Assembly (NCBI GenBank): GCA_039602395.1
Contig: JBCNJP010000007.1
Location: forward strand, 120,314,957-120,378,956
Length of the DNA: 64,000 bases
DNA from: Deinandra increscens subsp. villosa
Lineage: Eukaryota > Streptophyta > Magnoliopsida > Asterales > Asteraceae
Direction of reading: 5' to 3'
The notes under the pieces are model-generated. The model made no database searches and was not told where the DNA came from. It saw only the letters and a list, made by a program, of their open reading frames with translations. Shown here piece by piece: positions 25,225-37,200 of this stretch (positions are counted from its first letter, which is position 1; every line of letters starts with the position of its first letter). Made by a program: the position numbers and the translations under genes.

Positions 25225-28200
25225 ATGGTGGAAGTGGGAGATTTGATCAGGGAAGGAAGATCTTTGGCTGAGACACCAACATGGGCTGTTGCTACAACTA
25301 TTACTTTCATGGTTTTTGCTTGTCTGTTGGTTCAAAGATCAATTTACAGATTTGGGAGGGCAAGTTTTGAGTTTTTCTGATTTGGGTTTTTTTTTTTTTT
25401 TTTAATGTTTTTTGTTAAAGATTTGAATGATTTATGGTTTTGGTGGTATGCAGTGGTTGAAGAAGACAAGGAGGAAGGCTCTGTTAGCTTCTTTAGAGAA
25501 GATCAAAGAAGGTTGGTCACATTTTTGTGCTCAAAAGTGTATTTTGATTTTGAGTTCAGTTTGTTGTTTATAATTAGTTTAATCATGTTAATCTGATGGG
25601 ATTTCATTTTGGGTTGAGAAAATGATGTTGTGGGATTCATCTTTTGATTGAAAAAGTTTTAGGGGATACATGAAATTATTAATCATAGTCTTCAAAATAG
25701 GATGATTTAAGTCCAAAATCAAATAATCAATAGGTGTGTTGTAAGCTAAGGAGCTTGATGCACTGGAAGACGGGGGTCAAGTGGGTCACCCTTGTTATTA
25801 CAACCCTAGCTAGAAAAGCAACTGATCTTTGACTTAAAAGTCAAAATCTTTTTTTTTTTCCAAATCAAACTTTAGTAAGACAACTACTTAAAATGAAATT
25901 ATTTGTTTTGAATATTGTTGTTCATGTTGATTTGACTTTTTAAGAATAGTTAGTTGACCAAAAGTACTCCGTTCTTGACTACCAAAGTTTTGTGAACATC
26001 ACACATTTTATCATGTGAAAAAAGCTACATCTAGTACTGCTTATATACCCCTGAAAAGATTATCATATATACTCATTCAAATACTTAAAATTTCATATTT
26101 ATCCATTTTAGTATATACAAATTATAATATGACCATTATACCCCTCTCTTTTTCCTCACACTCCAAACTTTCATATCCTAATGCAAGCTTTGAAGAAAGG
26201 GCATAAATGCCATTAATTTGAAAACATGCATATTTGATATTATGATTTTTCGTTAATATGATACTATACCAAGTTTTGAGGGGATACATGATATTATCTC
26301 TAGTTCTTATGCTCTTTCTTCAAAGCTTTTTGCAAAATAATTACATTTTATGATAATATTTGATGGTTCAGGAATATCCATTTTTATTCATCACTAAATT
26401 GTATATATATTGATTTTGATTGATATAGAGCTTATGCTTCTTGGACTCATATCTTTGTTACTGGGGCAATGGGCACGAGTGATCTCACAGATCTGTGTGG
26501 ATTCCTCACTGTTCAGCAGTAAATTCTTTCTTTGCTCCAAAGAAGATTATGATCTAGATAAAATGACCATCTTCTCAAGATTATCGTCGTTTTCAAATGA
26601 AACTGATGTACCTCCTGAAGGGCTTTTATCTCATCCATCTCATCAGTGTGGCGAGGTAAAAACTTATAGCAGTAAACATGTTTCATAGAGTTGGCAAAAT
26701 GGGTTGGGTTGGGTTTACTGGTTAAAACTTTGTTTCAAAAATCAATAATTTAATAGGAATAACTGATTTAGGCGGATTTGTGCATTAAACAAAACATTGG
26801 ACCACATTCAACATGTTCGACCCGTTTGACTTGTTTCCTTATAAGCTTTTTATGTGCATTATAGAAAACATTGGACCACATCAAATGCTTCCAGATGACT
26901 TCTATTTTTTTTATTTGTATTTGCAGGGCCGAGAACCGTTTGTGTCTTATGAAGGACTTGAGCAGCTTCATCGATTCTTGTTTGTTCTCGGGATAACTCA
27001 TGTTCTCTATAGTTGTGTGTCAGTTGGTTTAGCCATGAGCAAGGTACATTGTTTATTGAATCCCAGGGGATGAAATAGGCTACATCAACTAGCTTAGAAT
27101 AACTGTCTAGTGTATGTTATGCAGATATACAGTTGGAGGAAATGGGAATATCAAGCAAGCCAATTGGTGGCTGAAAACTTGCAAGGTAAGAGTGGAATAA
27201 ATGGACAGATTCAGTACCATGTCAAATTGGATATCTTTTTCGTACGGGTCTGGTTGGGTCGGCCCAAAACACCTTTTATCAATTTTTTTTGAATTTGTTT
27301 GAATTAATTAGTGTGTCAAATATGATTGCAAAGTTCATTATGTCATGAAAAACTTGATTTAGGAGGCTTTATGCATTAAATACACTTTGGCTGAAATTCA
27401 ACCTATTTTCTTGTAAGCTTTTAAATACTTTTACCCATTAAAACCCGTAACTATTAGAACATAATCCGAATCTAACCCAAGGCTAATAACGATTTTTCAC
27501 CCCAAAAAATAATAATAATAAAAACTATATTTTATCTCCAAATGTTGTCAAGAGCCAGGACCAAAGTCAATGTATGCTTTAACAGCCCATAAACTAGTGT
27601 AGAACTAGATTTCATTTCCTCTTTTTTCTGTCTCATACTTTCAGTTCATCATGTTAAGTAAACGACTAAATGGGACCAGAATCGCATCTTCATTCCATTG
27701 GAAATGTGACCCACGAAACCCATTAAAATGCCTAGATGAATAGTTAAGATATATGGAACCTATGCTGATTTGCCTATATGACTTAACATATATGCTTATT
27801 ATAGCAAGAAAGACGAAGGTGATGAGACGCCAAGTTACTTTCATTAAACATCATGCATCTCATCCGTGGAGCAGAAGTCGAATTCTCATATGGATGGTAT
27901 GGATCCTTAAACTGATACATAAATAGATCTAAATAGACTTTGTCTTCAACTCATAAACAAATTGTAATCTGTAACACTGTTGTTGATATTGACTTTTGAT
28001 TTGTTACACTTACACTTTTGATATATTTATGATGATGAAGGTGGTTTTTTGTGTGTTGTTTTCAGCTATGCTTTCTAAGACAATTCAAAAGTCCAATGGA
28101 GAAGTCTGATTATGTGGCATTGCGGTTGGGTTTCATCACCGTGGGTATTTGACTTTATCTTCTACCTTCTTTTTATCTCTTCAGTTTCACAAGTATGCTT

Positions 28201-30944
28201 CATTCTTGCAAGATCACAATCACCTAAATGACACTTATGTGCGTGCAGACTCATAACTTGCCACTTTCATATAATTTCCACAACTATATGGTCAGAAGCA
28301 TGGAAGATGAATTTTATGAAATTGTGGGAATTAGGTATGCTTCATCTTGTTCTCGTATCGCGTTTTCAGTTACATGTTTTATGAATTTGTGGGATTTTTA
28401 TGGAATTTTTGAATTGTAACTCTTTTAATTCATTTTGCAGCTGGCCACTTTGGGCCTATGCTATAATATGCATCTTTGTAAACATTCATGGTAATAGTTC
28501 TTGTCCTGTTTTTTTTTTTTTTTCAAATTCCAAATCATATACATAATTGCCAATGTGTTCTTAATGTTTGAGGGTATTTTCAGGTCTTAACATTTACTTC
28601 TGGATTTCATTTGTCCCTGCCATTGTAAGTTGATGTGTTTCGTGATGAGGTCGATTTAGTTTTTTTTTTATTTCAAACGAGTCAAATAAGAAAAATAGCT
28701 AAAACGGGAATTAGTCAAATGGGTTGGAGGTCACCCAAAGTCTTGTAAATAGACAACCTCTTAAATCATTTTATTCAAAGATTTAAACTCTTATTAGAAT
28801 AAAATTGTTTTAGTAATCATAATAAGCACATTAATTAGCTATTTATAACAAATAGAAATTAAATAGAATGCAAGGTGACTCGACCCGTTTTGACCCCATA
28901 CAAAAGGACCTGATTTAATCCGAACCCATTTTGACCCGTTACCCAACTCGACATATTGCCATCCCTACTTGTAATTGACATATGATAGTGTACTTGATGT
29001 ACTCATCTTAAAGTTTTACCTTTTTGGGTGTAAAGCTAGCATTGCTGGTGGGGACCAAACTTCAGCATGTTGTATCCTTATTGGCACTTGAAATAGTAGA
29101 ACCACGTGGCCCGTCCGTTGGAGGAACTCAAGTGAAGCCACGTGATGAGCTCTTCTGGTTCGGTAAACCCGAAATATTACTGCGGTTGATTCAGTTTATC
29201 TCCTTTCAGGTGAAATTCTCATTTTTCTTAATTTCTCACAGATTATACAGATAATGTGGCTTACAACTTACATACCACATAGTAATGTCTAATTAGATAC
29301 CAGGTCTAGAAAAAGTATTTCCTAACTCTGACTACTTATTAGTCAAAAGAACTCATTTGACTGAGAAAAGTCAACATCAACCCATACATTCTCTGCATAT
29401 AGATGGTAACTAACTTCCTATGATTCTTACTTTTATATTGTTTATCTGCAGAATGCCTTTGAGATGGCAACATTCATCTGGTCTTTGGTAAGTCCATCCC
29501 CACCCCCCACCCACCCCCCCCCCCCCACCCCCCTAAAAAAAAATTTACCAACATTTTATGAAATTTTGTGGCTTTTGTAGACCAGATTTCACATGTGAAT
29601 CCTTTTATCATCTTCATTTGTGCAGTGGGGACTCAAGCAACGGTCGTGTTTCATGAAGAACCATGTGATGATAGTTATTAGGCTGACTTGTGGGTATGTT
29701 TTTCCTCTTCAATACTTTTTGTACCAGAAAAAAAACTGACCCATGATTAACAAAAAAAAACCGACCCGTAATCACATCTTTATCTGCTGTTTAATCATCA
29801 TGATTGCAGGGTTCTTGTTCAGTTTTGGTGTAGCTACAGCACTGTGCCTCTAAACGTTATAGTCACACAGGTTCATACCATACAACACATTAATTATATT
29901 CATTGTTTTTGTTTATTTGTGCTATGAAACTTATTATATCATTATTGTGATTTCAAGTTATAATACTTACTTTATATTGCTTGCTAAAGTAATTCTGCTC
30001 AGTAGGGGTGTAACTAGGGGTGAGCAAACTCTAACTGTTAACTGAAATTAACTGATCACCGATCAACACGGAACTGAATTAACTGCCTGTTATGTTTAGG
30101 ATCTTTTTATTAACCCATAAATTGTTTATGGTTATACTTATGGTTAAGGATGTCTTTAACTGATAAATCCTTGTAGTAAATAATTGTTTTAGGAAATAAG
30201 ATAACTGTTAGAAATTAACTGTGACAATTTTCTACCAAGGATAACTAAATTTGCTATAATTGATGGTTATAATCAGATTATTTGTTGTTTGAGTTTTGTT
30301 ATCTGTTACTTCTTTGAATAGTTAGAATTTGTGGAGCCACAAAACTCAAACAACAAATAATCTGATTATTAACACTTCAAGCAAATATCATCTCCGGTCT
30401 CCACCGCCCGTTTTATTACAGTTGATTATCTGATTCTGATATTTCATCGTTACAATCACTTTCAAAACGCACATCCAAAACCTACTGACCCTCAAAAACC
30501 AAAATGTACCTTATTTCCACGAATAAAAGACTCAACCGACATCTTGATATATTTTTTTCTCAGATGGGTTCGCGGGTCAGGAAAGCACTGATTGCAGAAA
30601 GTGTCCGAGATTCACTTCACAGCTGGTGCAAACGAGTAAAGGAGAGATCAAAAACGATTCACTCAGTTGCCACGAGGTCAACATGTTCTCTCGGGTCAAC
30701 CATAGACGAGGGTGATGAAGTGATTACCGTTGCATCAGGGACTTTATCTCAGTCATCTTCCACAGGTACACTTAACCACCTTGATGAAAACCAGGACTCC
30801 AATCCTCTGCCGGAACAAGAACTGTCGTTCCGCATGTCGGAATATTTGTCGGATACCATGAGACATGTGGTCCCAAGTGAGGGCATTGAAGAGGAAGATG
30901 AAGGTAAAGTTGAAACTCTTGAAGAATTGCTTCAGAAAACATAA
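25225..30944 (+). CDS. MLO family seven-transmembrane protein, copy 1 (MLO4/11-like)
   Basis: Plasma-membrane MLO protein, a plant family reported to act as calmodulin-gated Ca2+ channels. The sequence style (GQWARVISQICV, RKALIAESVRDSLHSWCKR) is closest to the MLO4/11/14 clade, linked to root responses, rather than the mildew-susceptibility clade; that placement is inferred. CDS is join(25225..25359, 25454..25511, 26429..26655, 26927..27043, 27125..27185, 27805..27896, 28066..28140, 28249..28334, 28441..28490, 28584..28624, 29036..29209, 29452..29487, 29626..29693, 29810..29870, 30564..30944), 553 residues, phase-consistent throughout. Landmarks: TPTWAVATTITFMVF (TM1), GREPFVSYEGLEQLHRF, HPWSRSRILIWM, GTKLQHVV, and a calmodulin-binding helix around Trp448. 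Intron 1 uses a GC donor (AGG|GCAAGT). Intron 14 holds a perfect hairpin. Confidence 0.95.
29505..29535 (+). repeat. C-rich homopolymer-like tract in MLO intron 12
   Basis: A C-rich run with scattered A (CCCCCCACCCACCC, then 13 C, ACCCCCC) lies 20 bases after the exon 12 donor, and also at 38541-38576 in copy 2. It is a sequencing-error-prone tract and nearly the same length in both copies. Confidence 0.7.
30269..30369 (+). repeat. Perfect 31-bp hairpin in MLO intron 14 (copy 1)
   Basis: The left arm 30269-30299 (starting ATAATCAGATTATTTGTTGT) is the exact reverse complement of 30339-30369, with a 39-base loop. The same structure is present in copy 2 at 39312-39342 and 39382-39412. Confidence 0.9.
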
Positions 30945-32160
30945 ACAGATGGTGTGGAACTTGCAGTTGTTTAAATGGATCTTGTGTAAACTGCAGTGGG
31001 AGTTTATGTTTTTTGAGAATAATTTAGTAATATAAAGAAATAAGAGAGTGGGATTGGTAGCTTATAAAATATCAAGTCTTTAAAATATAGAGAAGATTAC
31101 TTTAGAAATATAAAAAAAACAATAATTCTTAAATAACACCCAAAAAAAAATCTTTTATAACCTTTAGATTTTTTATACACATTAGTAGTTTATGTAGAAA
31201 TGTTCAAGTTTATTCAAAGTTAAAATTTTCAAAGTAAATTATGCATTAGAATTTTGGTATGTTGAACATGGTATAAAATGTACTGTTGTTGATGGGAAAA
31301 AAAGGTCTAAAATTAATGATGTCATAAATAGATAAAATTATTTAAGTATTTCATTTATTAGATAAGATATACAACAAAATTTAATTATGAAATTTACTGA
31401 ATAATTTACATAAAGAGGTTTAGAAAAAGTATCTATGTAATAGTTTGAAACACTTAACGTTCAAATACAACTTAGGATGGAGGGGTCGAAGTTTGAAAAA
31501 AAAAATAGCCTAATCGAATCAAATTATGTCATGTCCATTTTTTCCATAATACCCTGAAAGTAGCTTAAAGACAGAGTCGAAGCCTGATAACAACCTAGCA
31601 ATTTTTTTTAATATAAATATAGTAACTTGATTTTCATTAAACCAACAATAAAAATACATTAAAATTAACATAACTAAAAATGAAAGAAAAATACTAAACC
31701 TAAAAATAAAAATATAAGACCCAAAAATCATAACTCCAATCATATTTATTTTACTATTTCGCGTTTGCGTAGAAGGATGATTTGCAAGCATTGTCCCAGA
31801 AAGTAGCCTAGTATTTTTTTTTAAATATAATATAAAAAACTTAATTTGCATGAAATAAACATTAAAAATACCTTAGAATAAAAATATCAAACCTAAAAGT
31901 TAAATAGTAAGGTATATTTGTTTTTATGACCTGATAATGTATATTTTTAAAAAAAATATTTATTAAACAAAACTAACAAGTAATTATTTAAAAGAATTTG
32001 TTGAAAATGATCCAATAAGGAAAAGCCCGACAAAAATAGAGAAAACCTTGTAAATTGGGTGGAGGAACAAAGAAAATTGTTGCCCTTTTAGCGGCTAGAA
32101 GTATCGGAGATTTGAAGCCTAAAACGAAACTCCAGGACTCGAAGCATTCTAATATATTGA
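30945..32160. other. 3' flank of MLO copy 1
   Basis: 3' UTR followed by AT-rich non-coding sequence, colinear with 39988-41255 apart from small indels (for example 31788-31806 differs from 40846-40868). No gene seen. Confidence 0.6.
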
Positions 32161-32660
32161 NNNNNNNNNNNNNNNNNNNNNNNNNNNNNNNNNNNNNNNN
32201 NNNNNNNNNNNNNNNNNNNNNNNNNNNNNNNNNNNNNNNNNNNNNNNNNNNNNNNNNNNNNNNNNNNNNNNNNNNNNNNNNNNNNNNNNNNNNNNNNNNN
32301 NNNNNNNNNNNNNNNNNNNNNNNNNNNNNNNNNNNNNNNNNNNNNNNNNNNNNNNNNNNNNNNNNNNNNNNNNNNNNNNNNNNNNNNNNNNNNNNNNNNN
32401 NNNNNNNNNNNNNNNNNNNNNNNNNNNNNNNNNNNNNNNNNNNNNNNNNNNNNNNNNNNNNNNNNNNNNNNNNNNNNNNNNNNNNNNNNNNNNNNNNNNN
32501 NNNNNNNNNNNNNNNNNNNNNNNNNNNNNNNNNNNNNNNNNNNNNNNNNNNNNNNNNNNNNNNNNNNNNNNNNNNNNNNNNNNNNNNNNNNNNNNNNNNN
32601 NNNNNNNNNNNNNNNNNNNNNNNNNNNNNNNNNNNNNNNNNNNNNNNNNNNNNNNNNNNN
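32161..32660. other. Assembly gap (500 N)
   Basis: Exactly 500 undetermined bases, a conventional placeholder size, so the true distance is unknown. It falls at the boundary between the two MLO duplication units. Confidence 0.99.
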
Positions 32661-32937
32661 TGAGATTTTTTTATAGTGATGGGTTTTCTTTTTTATCAGT
32701 AAAATAAAGATAATGTAGTTGATGTATGAAAACTAAATTTGACTAAAGTATAATCTATTAATAATCCAATTAGAATGTTCTTACGAAAACTAAATTTGAC
32801 TAGAAAATATGAATTATAAATGTTAATTTTCAAGAAAAGTGATTTTGGAGGGTTAGTTTACATAAAAGGAGATTTAGAAAAAAAGTTAGATAAATTATTA
32901 AAAGTTTCTTAAATATAAGGTTGTTTCGGTTTGTACT

Positions 32938-33155
32938 CAGAGCCGGTCCTAAGAATCCTAAAAAAAAAATTGGGTCCTGTGCGAAAAAATTTCGGGCTCC
33001 CTAACATACAAAGTCAAGAACTCATTTAAAAAGACTCTTAAACTATAATTTCTTTTTGAAAATATATAAAAAGAAAATTTTAAAAATCTCCGGCCCTCCA
33101 AATTGTCGGGTACTGAACGGTCGCCCACCTTGCCCATGCCATAGGGCCACCCCTG
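32938..33155. mobile_element. hAT MITE present only in MLO copy 2
   Basis: Starts CAGAGCCGGTCCTA and, inverted, CAGGGGTGGCCCTA at the right end. It is flanked by a perfect 8-bp duplication TTTGTACT (32930-32937 and 33156-33163). Copy 1 has the uninterrupted site at about 24088-24097 (GGTTTGTACCGG). 218 bp, no coding capacity. The empty site in copy 1 shows directly that this is an insertion. Confidence 0.85.
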
Positions 33156-34268
33156 TTTGTACTGGTACCATTGAGGTGTGCGGATTTTCTCCACCTTGGC
33201 GCCACACTTTTGAGCCCTCTTATGGTGCTTGGCCGCAATGAAACTGTTAAAAGTAGTAATAATGTGACGATAAGCTGACAGAAAATAAATGTAAAATAAA
33301 TGTAAAATTAAAAAGTATTACAAAACCATTTAGAGATAGCCTAACAATAATATCAAATTACATTTTCGACATATCACAATCTAGAAATCAATCTTCAAAT
33401 CCAACACTTCATATGTTTTTATACATTAAACACGAATGCAATAGTTTCCTACTCTTTTACTCAAGAGTCGGTAAAAGTCTACTTCTTTATATACATTTTT
33501 ATTATATACTTTTAAAAATTTACAAACATAAAAAATACAGAAACGAAAAATATTTTTAATTAAAAGTTGCCTTTTTCTACTTTCTGTAAATTATAAACAA
33601 ATAAATAAACAAAAAGAGGTAAAAGACATTATAGAATCAAGAAAGTTGGTCTGCATATGCACATCCACTTCAAAACAAGAAATCACAGTAGGATTCATTG
33701 TAGCAGGTAACCTTCCAGGAAGAAAGAAGTTTCTATTTTATAATCAGCAAACATTTTTTGACAAACATGACCCTTCAAAATTATAAATTTTGTAACATAA
33801 GAACTATACAAAACCAAAAGTTTTAATTTTTTTATATTATTTCTATTTATGTTTTTGAGAAAGAATGGCATGTGGGCAGGTAGGGCTTGAAGGAACACAG
33901 GCAGATGTGACTATGTGAGCTCATCACTTCCAATGCATGTGGAATTAAGATCTATTTTCCCCATTAATAAATAAACCCATCTAATTAAACCCCACCAAGA
34001 GCGGATACAACCTAAATTTAACATAATTTGTGTAGACCAAATGCAAGTTCTAAGTTCTATACATATATAAAGAGAGAGAAAGAAAGAGAGATAGAGGCTG
34101 TCAATCTGCGTGGAAAGATTCCAAATTTTCTTGATTTAAATAATACCCACGTCGAAGCAGAAAATGCGCAGCATTTTGAGAGCATCCAACTCCCTAAATC
34201 CTCTCAAAGTTGTCAACTTTCTTGAACCAGTGAGGGAGAAAGCTTCAGTTTGATGTGGGAAAGTGAAA

Positions 34269-37200
34269 ATGGTGGAAGTGGGAGATTTGATCAGGGAAGG
34301 AAGATCTTTGGCTGAAACACCAACATGGGCTGTTGCTACAACTATTACTTTCATGGTTTTTGCTTGTCTGTTGGTTCAAAGATCAATTTACAGATTTGGG
34401 AGGGCAAGTTTTGAGTTTTTCTGATTTGGGTTTTTTTTTTTTTTTTAATGTTTTTTGTTAAAGATTTGAATGATTTATGGTTTTGGTGGTATGCAGTGGT
34501 TGAAGAAGACAAGGAGGAAGGCTCTGTTAGCTTCTTTAGAGAAGATCAAAGAAGGTTGGTCACATTTTTGTGCTCAAAAGTGTATTTTGATTTTGAGTTC
34601 AGTTTGTTGTTTATAATTAGTTTAATCATGTTAATCTGATGGGATTTCATTTTGGGTTGAGAAAATGATGTTGTGGGATTCATCTTTTGATTGAAAAAGT
34701 TTTAGGGGATACATGAAATTATTAATCATAGTCTTCAAAATAGGATGATTTAAGTCCAAAATCAAATAATCAATAGGTCTGTTGTAAGCTAAGGAGCTTG
34801 ATGCACTGGAAGACTGGGGTCAAGTGGGTCACCCTTGTTATTACAACCCTAGCTAGAAAAGCAACTGATCTTTGACTTAAAAGTCAAAATCTTTTTTTTT
34901 TCCAAATCAAACTTTAGTAAGACAACTACTTAAAATGAAATTATTTGTTTTGAATATTGTTGTTCATGTTGATTTGACTTTTTAAGAATAGTTAGTTGAC
35001 CAAAAGTACTCCGTTCTTGACTACCAAAGTTTTGTGAACATCACACATTTTATCATGTGAAAAAAGCTACATCTAGTACTGCTTATATACCCCTGAAAAG
35101 ATTATCATATATACTCATTCAAATACTTAAAATTTCATATTTATCCATTTTAGTATATACAAATTATAATATGACCATTATACCCCTCTCTTTTTCCTCA
35201 CACTCCAAACTTTCATATCCTAATGCAAGCTTTGAAGAAAGGGCATAAATGTCATTAATTTGAAAACATGCATATTTGATATTATGATTTTTCGTTAATA
35301 TGATACTATACCAAGTTTTGAGGGGATACATGATATTATCTCTAGTTCTTATGCTCTTTCTTCAAAGCTTTTTGCAAAATAATTACATTTTATGATAATA
35401 TTTGATGGTTCAGGAATATCCATTTTTATTCATCACTAAATTGTATATATATTGATTTTGATTGATATAGAGCTTATGCTTCTTGGACTCATATCTTTGT
35501 TACTGGGGCAATGGGCACGAGTGATCTCACAGATCTGTGTGGATTCCTCACTGTTCAGCAGTAAATTCTTTCTTTGCTCCAAAGAAGATTATGATCTAGA
35601 TAAAATGACCATCTTCTCAAGATTATCGTCGTTTTCAAATGAAACTGATGTACCTCCTGAAGGGCTTTTATCTCATCCATCTCATCAGTGTGGCGAGGTA
35701 AAAACTTATAGCAGTAAACATGTTTCATAGAGTTGGCAAAATGGGTTGGGTTGGGTTTACTGGTTAAAACTTTGTTTCAAAAATCAATAATTTAATAGGA
35801 ATAACTGATTTAGGCGGATTTGTGCATTAAACAAAACATTGGACCACATTCAACATGTTCGACCCGTTTGACTTGTTTCCTTATAAGCTTTTTATGTGCA
35901 TTATAGAAAACATTGGACCACATCAAATGCTTCCAGATGACTTCTATTTTTTTTATTTGTATTTGCAGGGCCGAGAACCGTTTGTGTCTTATGAAGGACT
36001 TGAGCAGCTTCATCGATTCTTGTTTGTTCTCGGGATAACTCATGTTCTCTATAGTTGTGTGTCAGTTGGTTTAGCCATGAGCAAGGTACATTGTTTATTG
36101 AATCCCAGGGGATGAAATAGGCTACATCAACTAGCTTAGAATAACTGTCTAGTGTATGTTATGCAGATATACAGTTGGAGGAAATGGGAATATCAAGCAA
36201 GCCAATTGGTGGCTGAAAACTTGCAAGGTAAGAGTGGAATAAATGGACAGATTCAGTACCATGTCAAATTGGATATCTTTTTCGTACGGGTCTGGTTGGG
36301 TCGGCCCAAAACACCTTTTATCAATTTTTTTTGAATTTGTTTGAATTAATTAGTGTGTCAAATATGATTGCAAAGTTCATTATGTCATGAAAAACTTGAT
36401 TTAGGAGGCTTTATGCATTAAATACACTTTGGCTGAAATTCAACCTATTTTCTTGTAAGCTTTTAAATACTTTTACCCGTTAAAACCCGTAACTATTAGA
36501 ACATAATCCGAATCTAACCCAAGGCTAATAACGATTTTTCACCCCAAAAAATAATAATAATAAAAACTATATTTTATCTCCAAATGTTGTCAAGAGCCAG
36601 GACCAAAGTCAATGTATGCTTTAACAGCCCATAAACTAGTGTAGAACTAGATTTCATTTCCTCTTTTTTCTGTCTCATACTTTCAGTTCATCATGTTAAG
36701 TAAACGACTAAATGGGACCAGAATCGCATCTTCATTCCATTGGAAATGTGACCCACGAAACCCATTAAAATGCCTAGATGAATAGTTAAGATATATGGAA
36801 CCTATGCTGATTTGCCTATATGACTTAACATATATGCTTATTATAGCAAGAAAGACGAAGGTGATGAGACGCCAAGTTACTTTCATTAAACATCATGCAT
36901 CTCATCCGTGGAGCAGAAGTCGAATTCTCATATGGATGGTATGGATCCTTAAACTGATACATAAATAGATCTAAATAGACTTTGTCTTCAACTCATAAAC
37001 AAATTGTAATCTGTAACACTGTTGTTGATATTGACTTTTGATTTGTTACACTTACACTTTTGATATATTTATGATGATGAAGGTGGTTTTTTGTGTGTTG
37101 TTTTCAGCTATGCTTTCTAAGACAATTCAAAAGTCCAATGGAGAAGTCTGATTATGTGGCATTGCGGTTGGGTTTCATCACCGTGGGTATTTGACTTTAT

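Larger units (their letters stand above)
23934..32160 (+). repeat. MLO tandem duplication unit, copy 1 (cut by gap)
   Basis: From ATTAATAATCCAATTAGAATG at 23934 this unit matches 32757 onward, with an offset of about 9042-9044 through the MLO gene. The gene body shows only about ten differences over 5 kb by eye. The 5' flank (23934-24800) is more diverged, with indels. The 3' flank stays similar to the start of the N gap. The right end is hidden by the gap. Confidence 0.9.

Noticed and set aside
32055..32663. Open frame of 202 codons across the gap
   Set aside because: Most of it is undetermined bases; only 35 codons are real sequence and they resemble the non-coding 3' flank of MLO copy 2.
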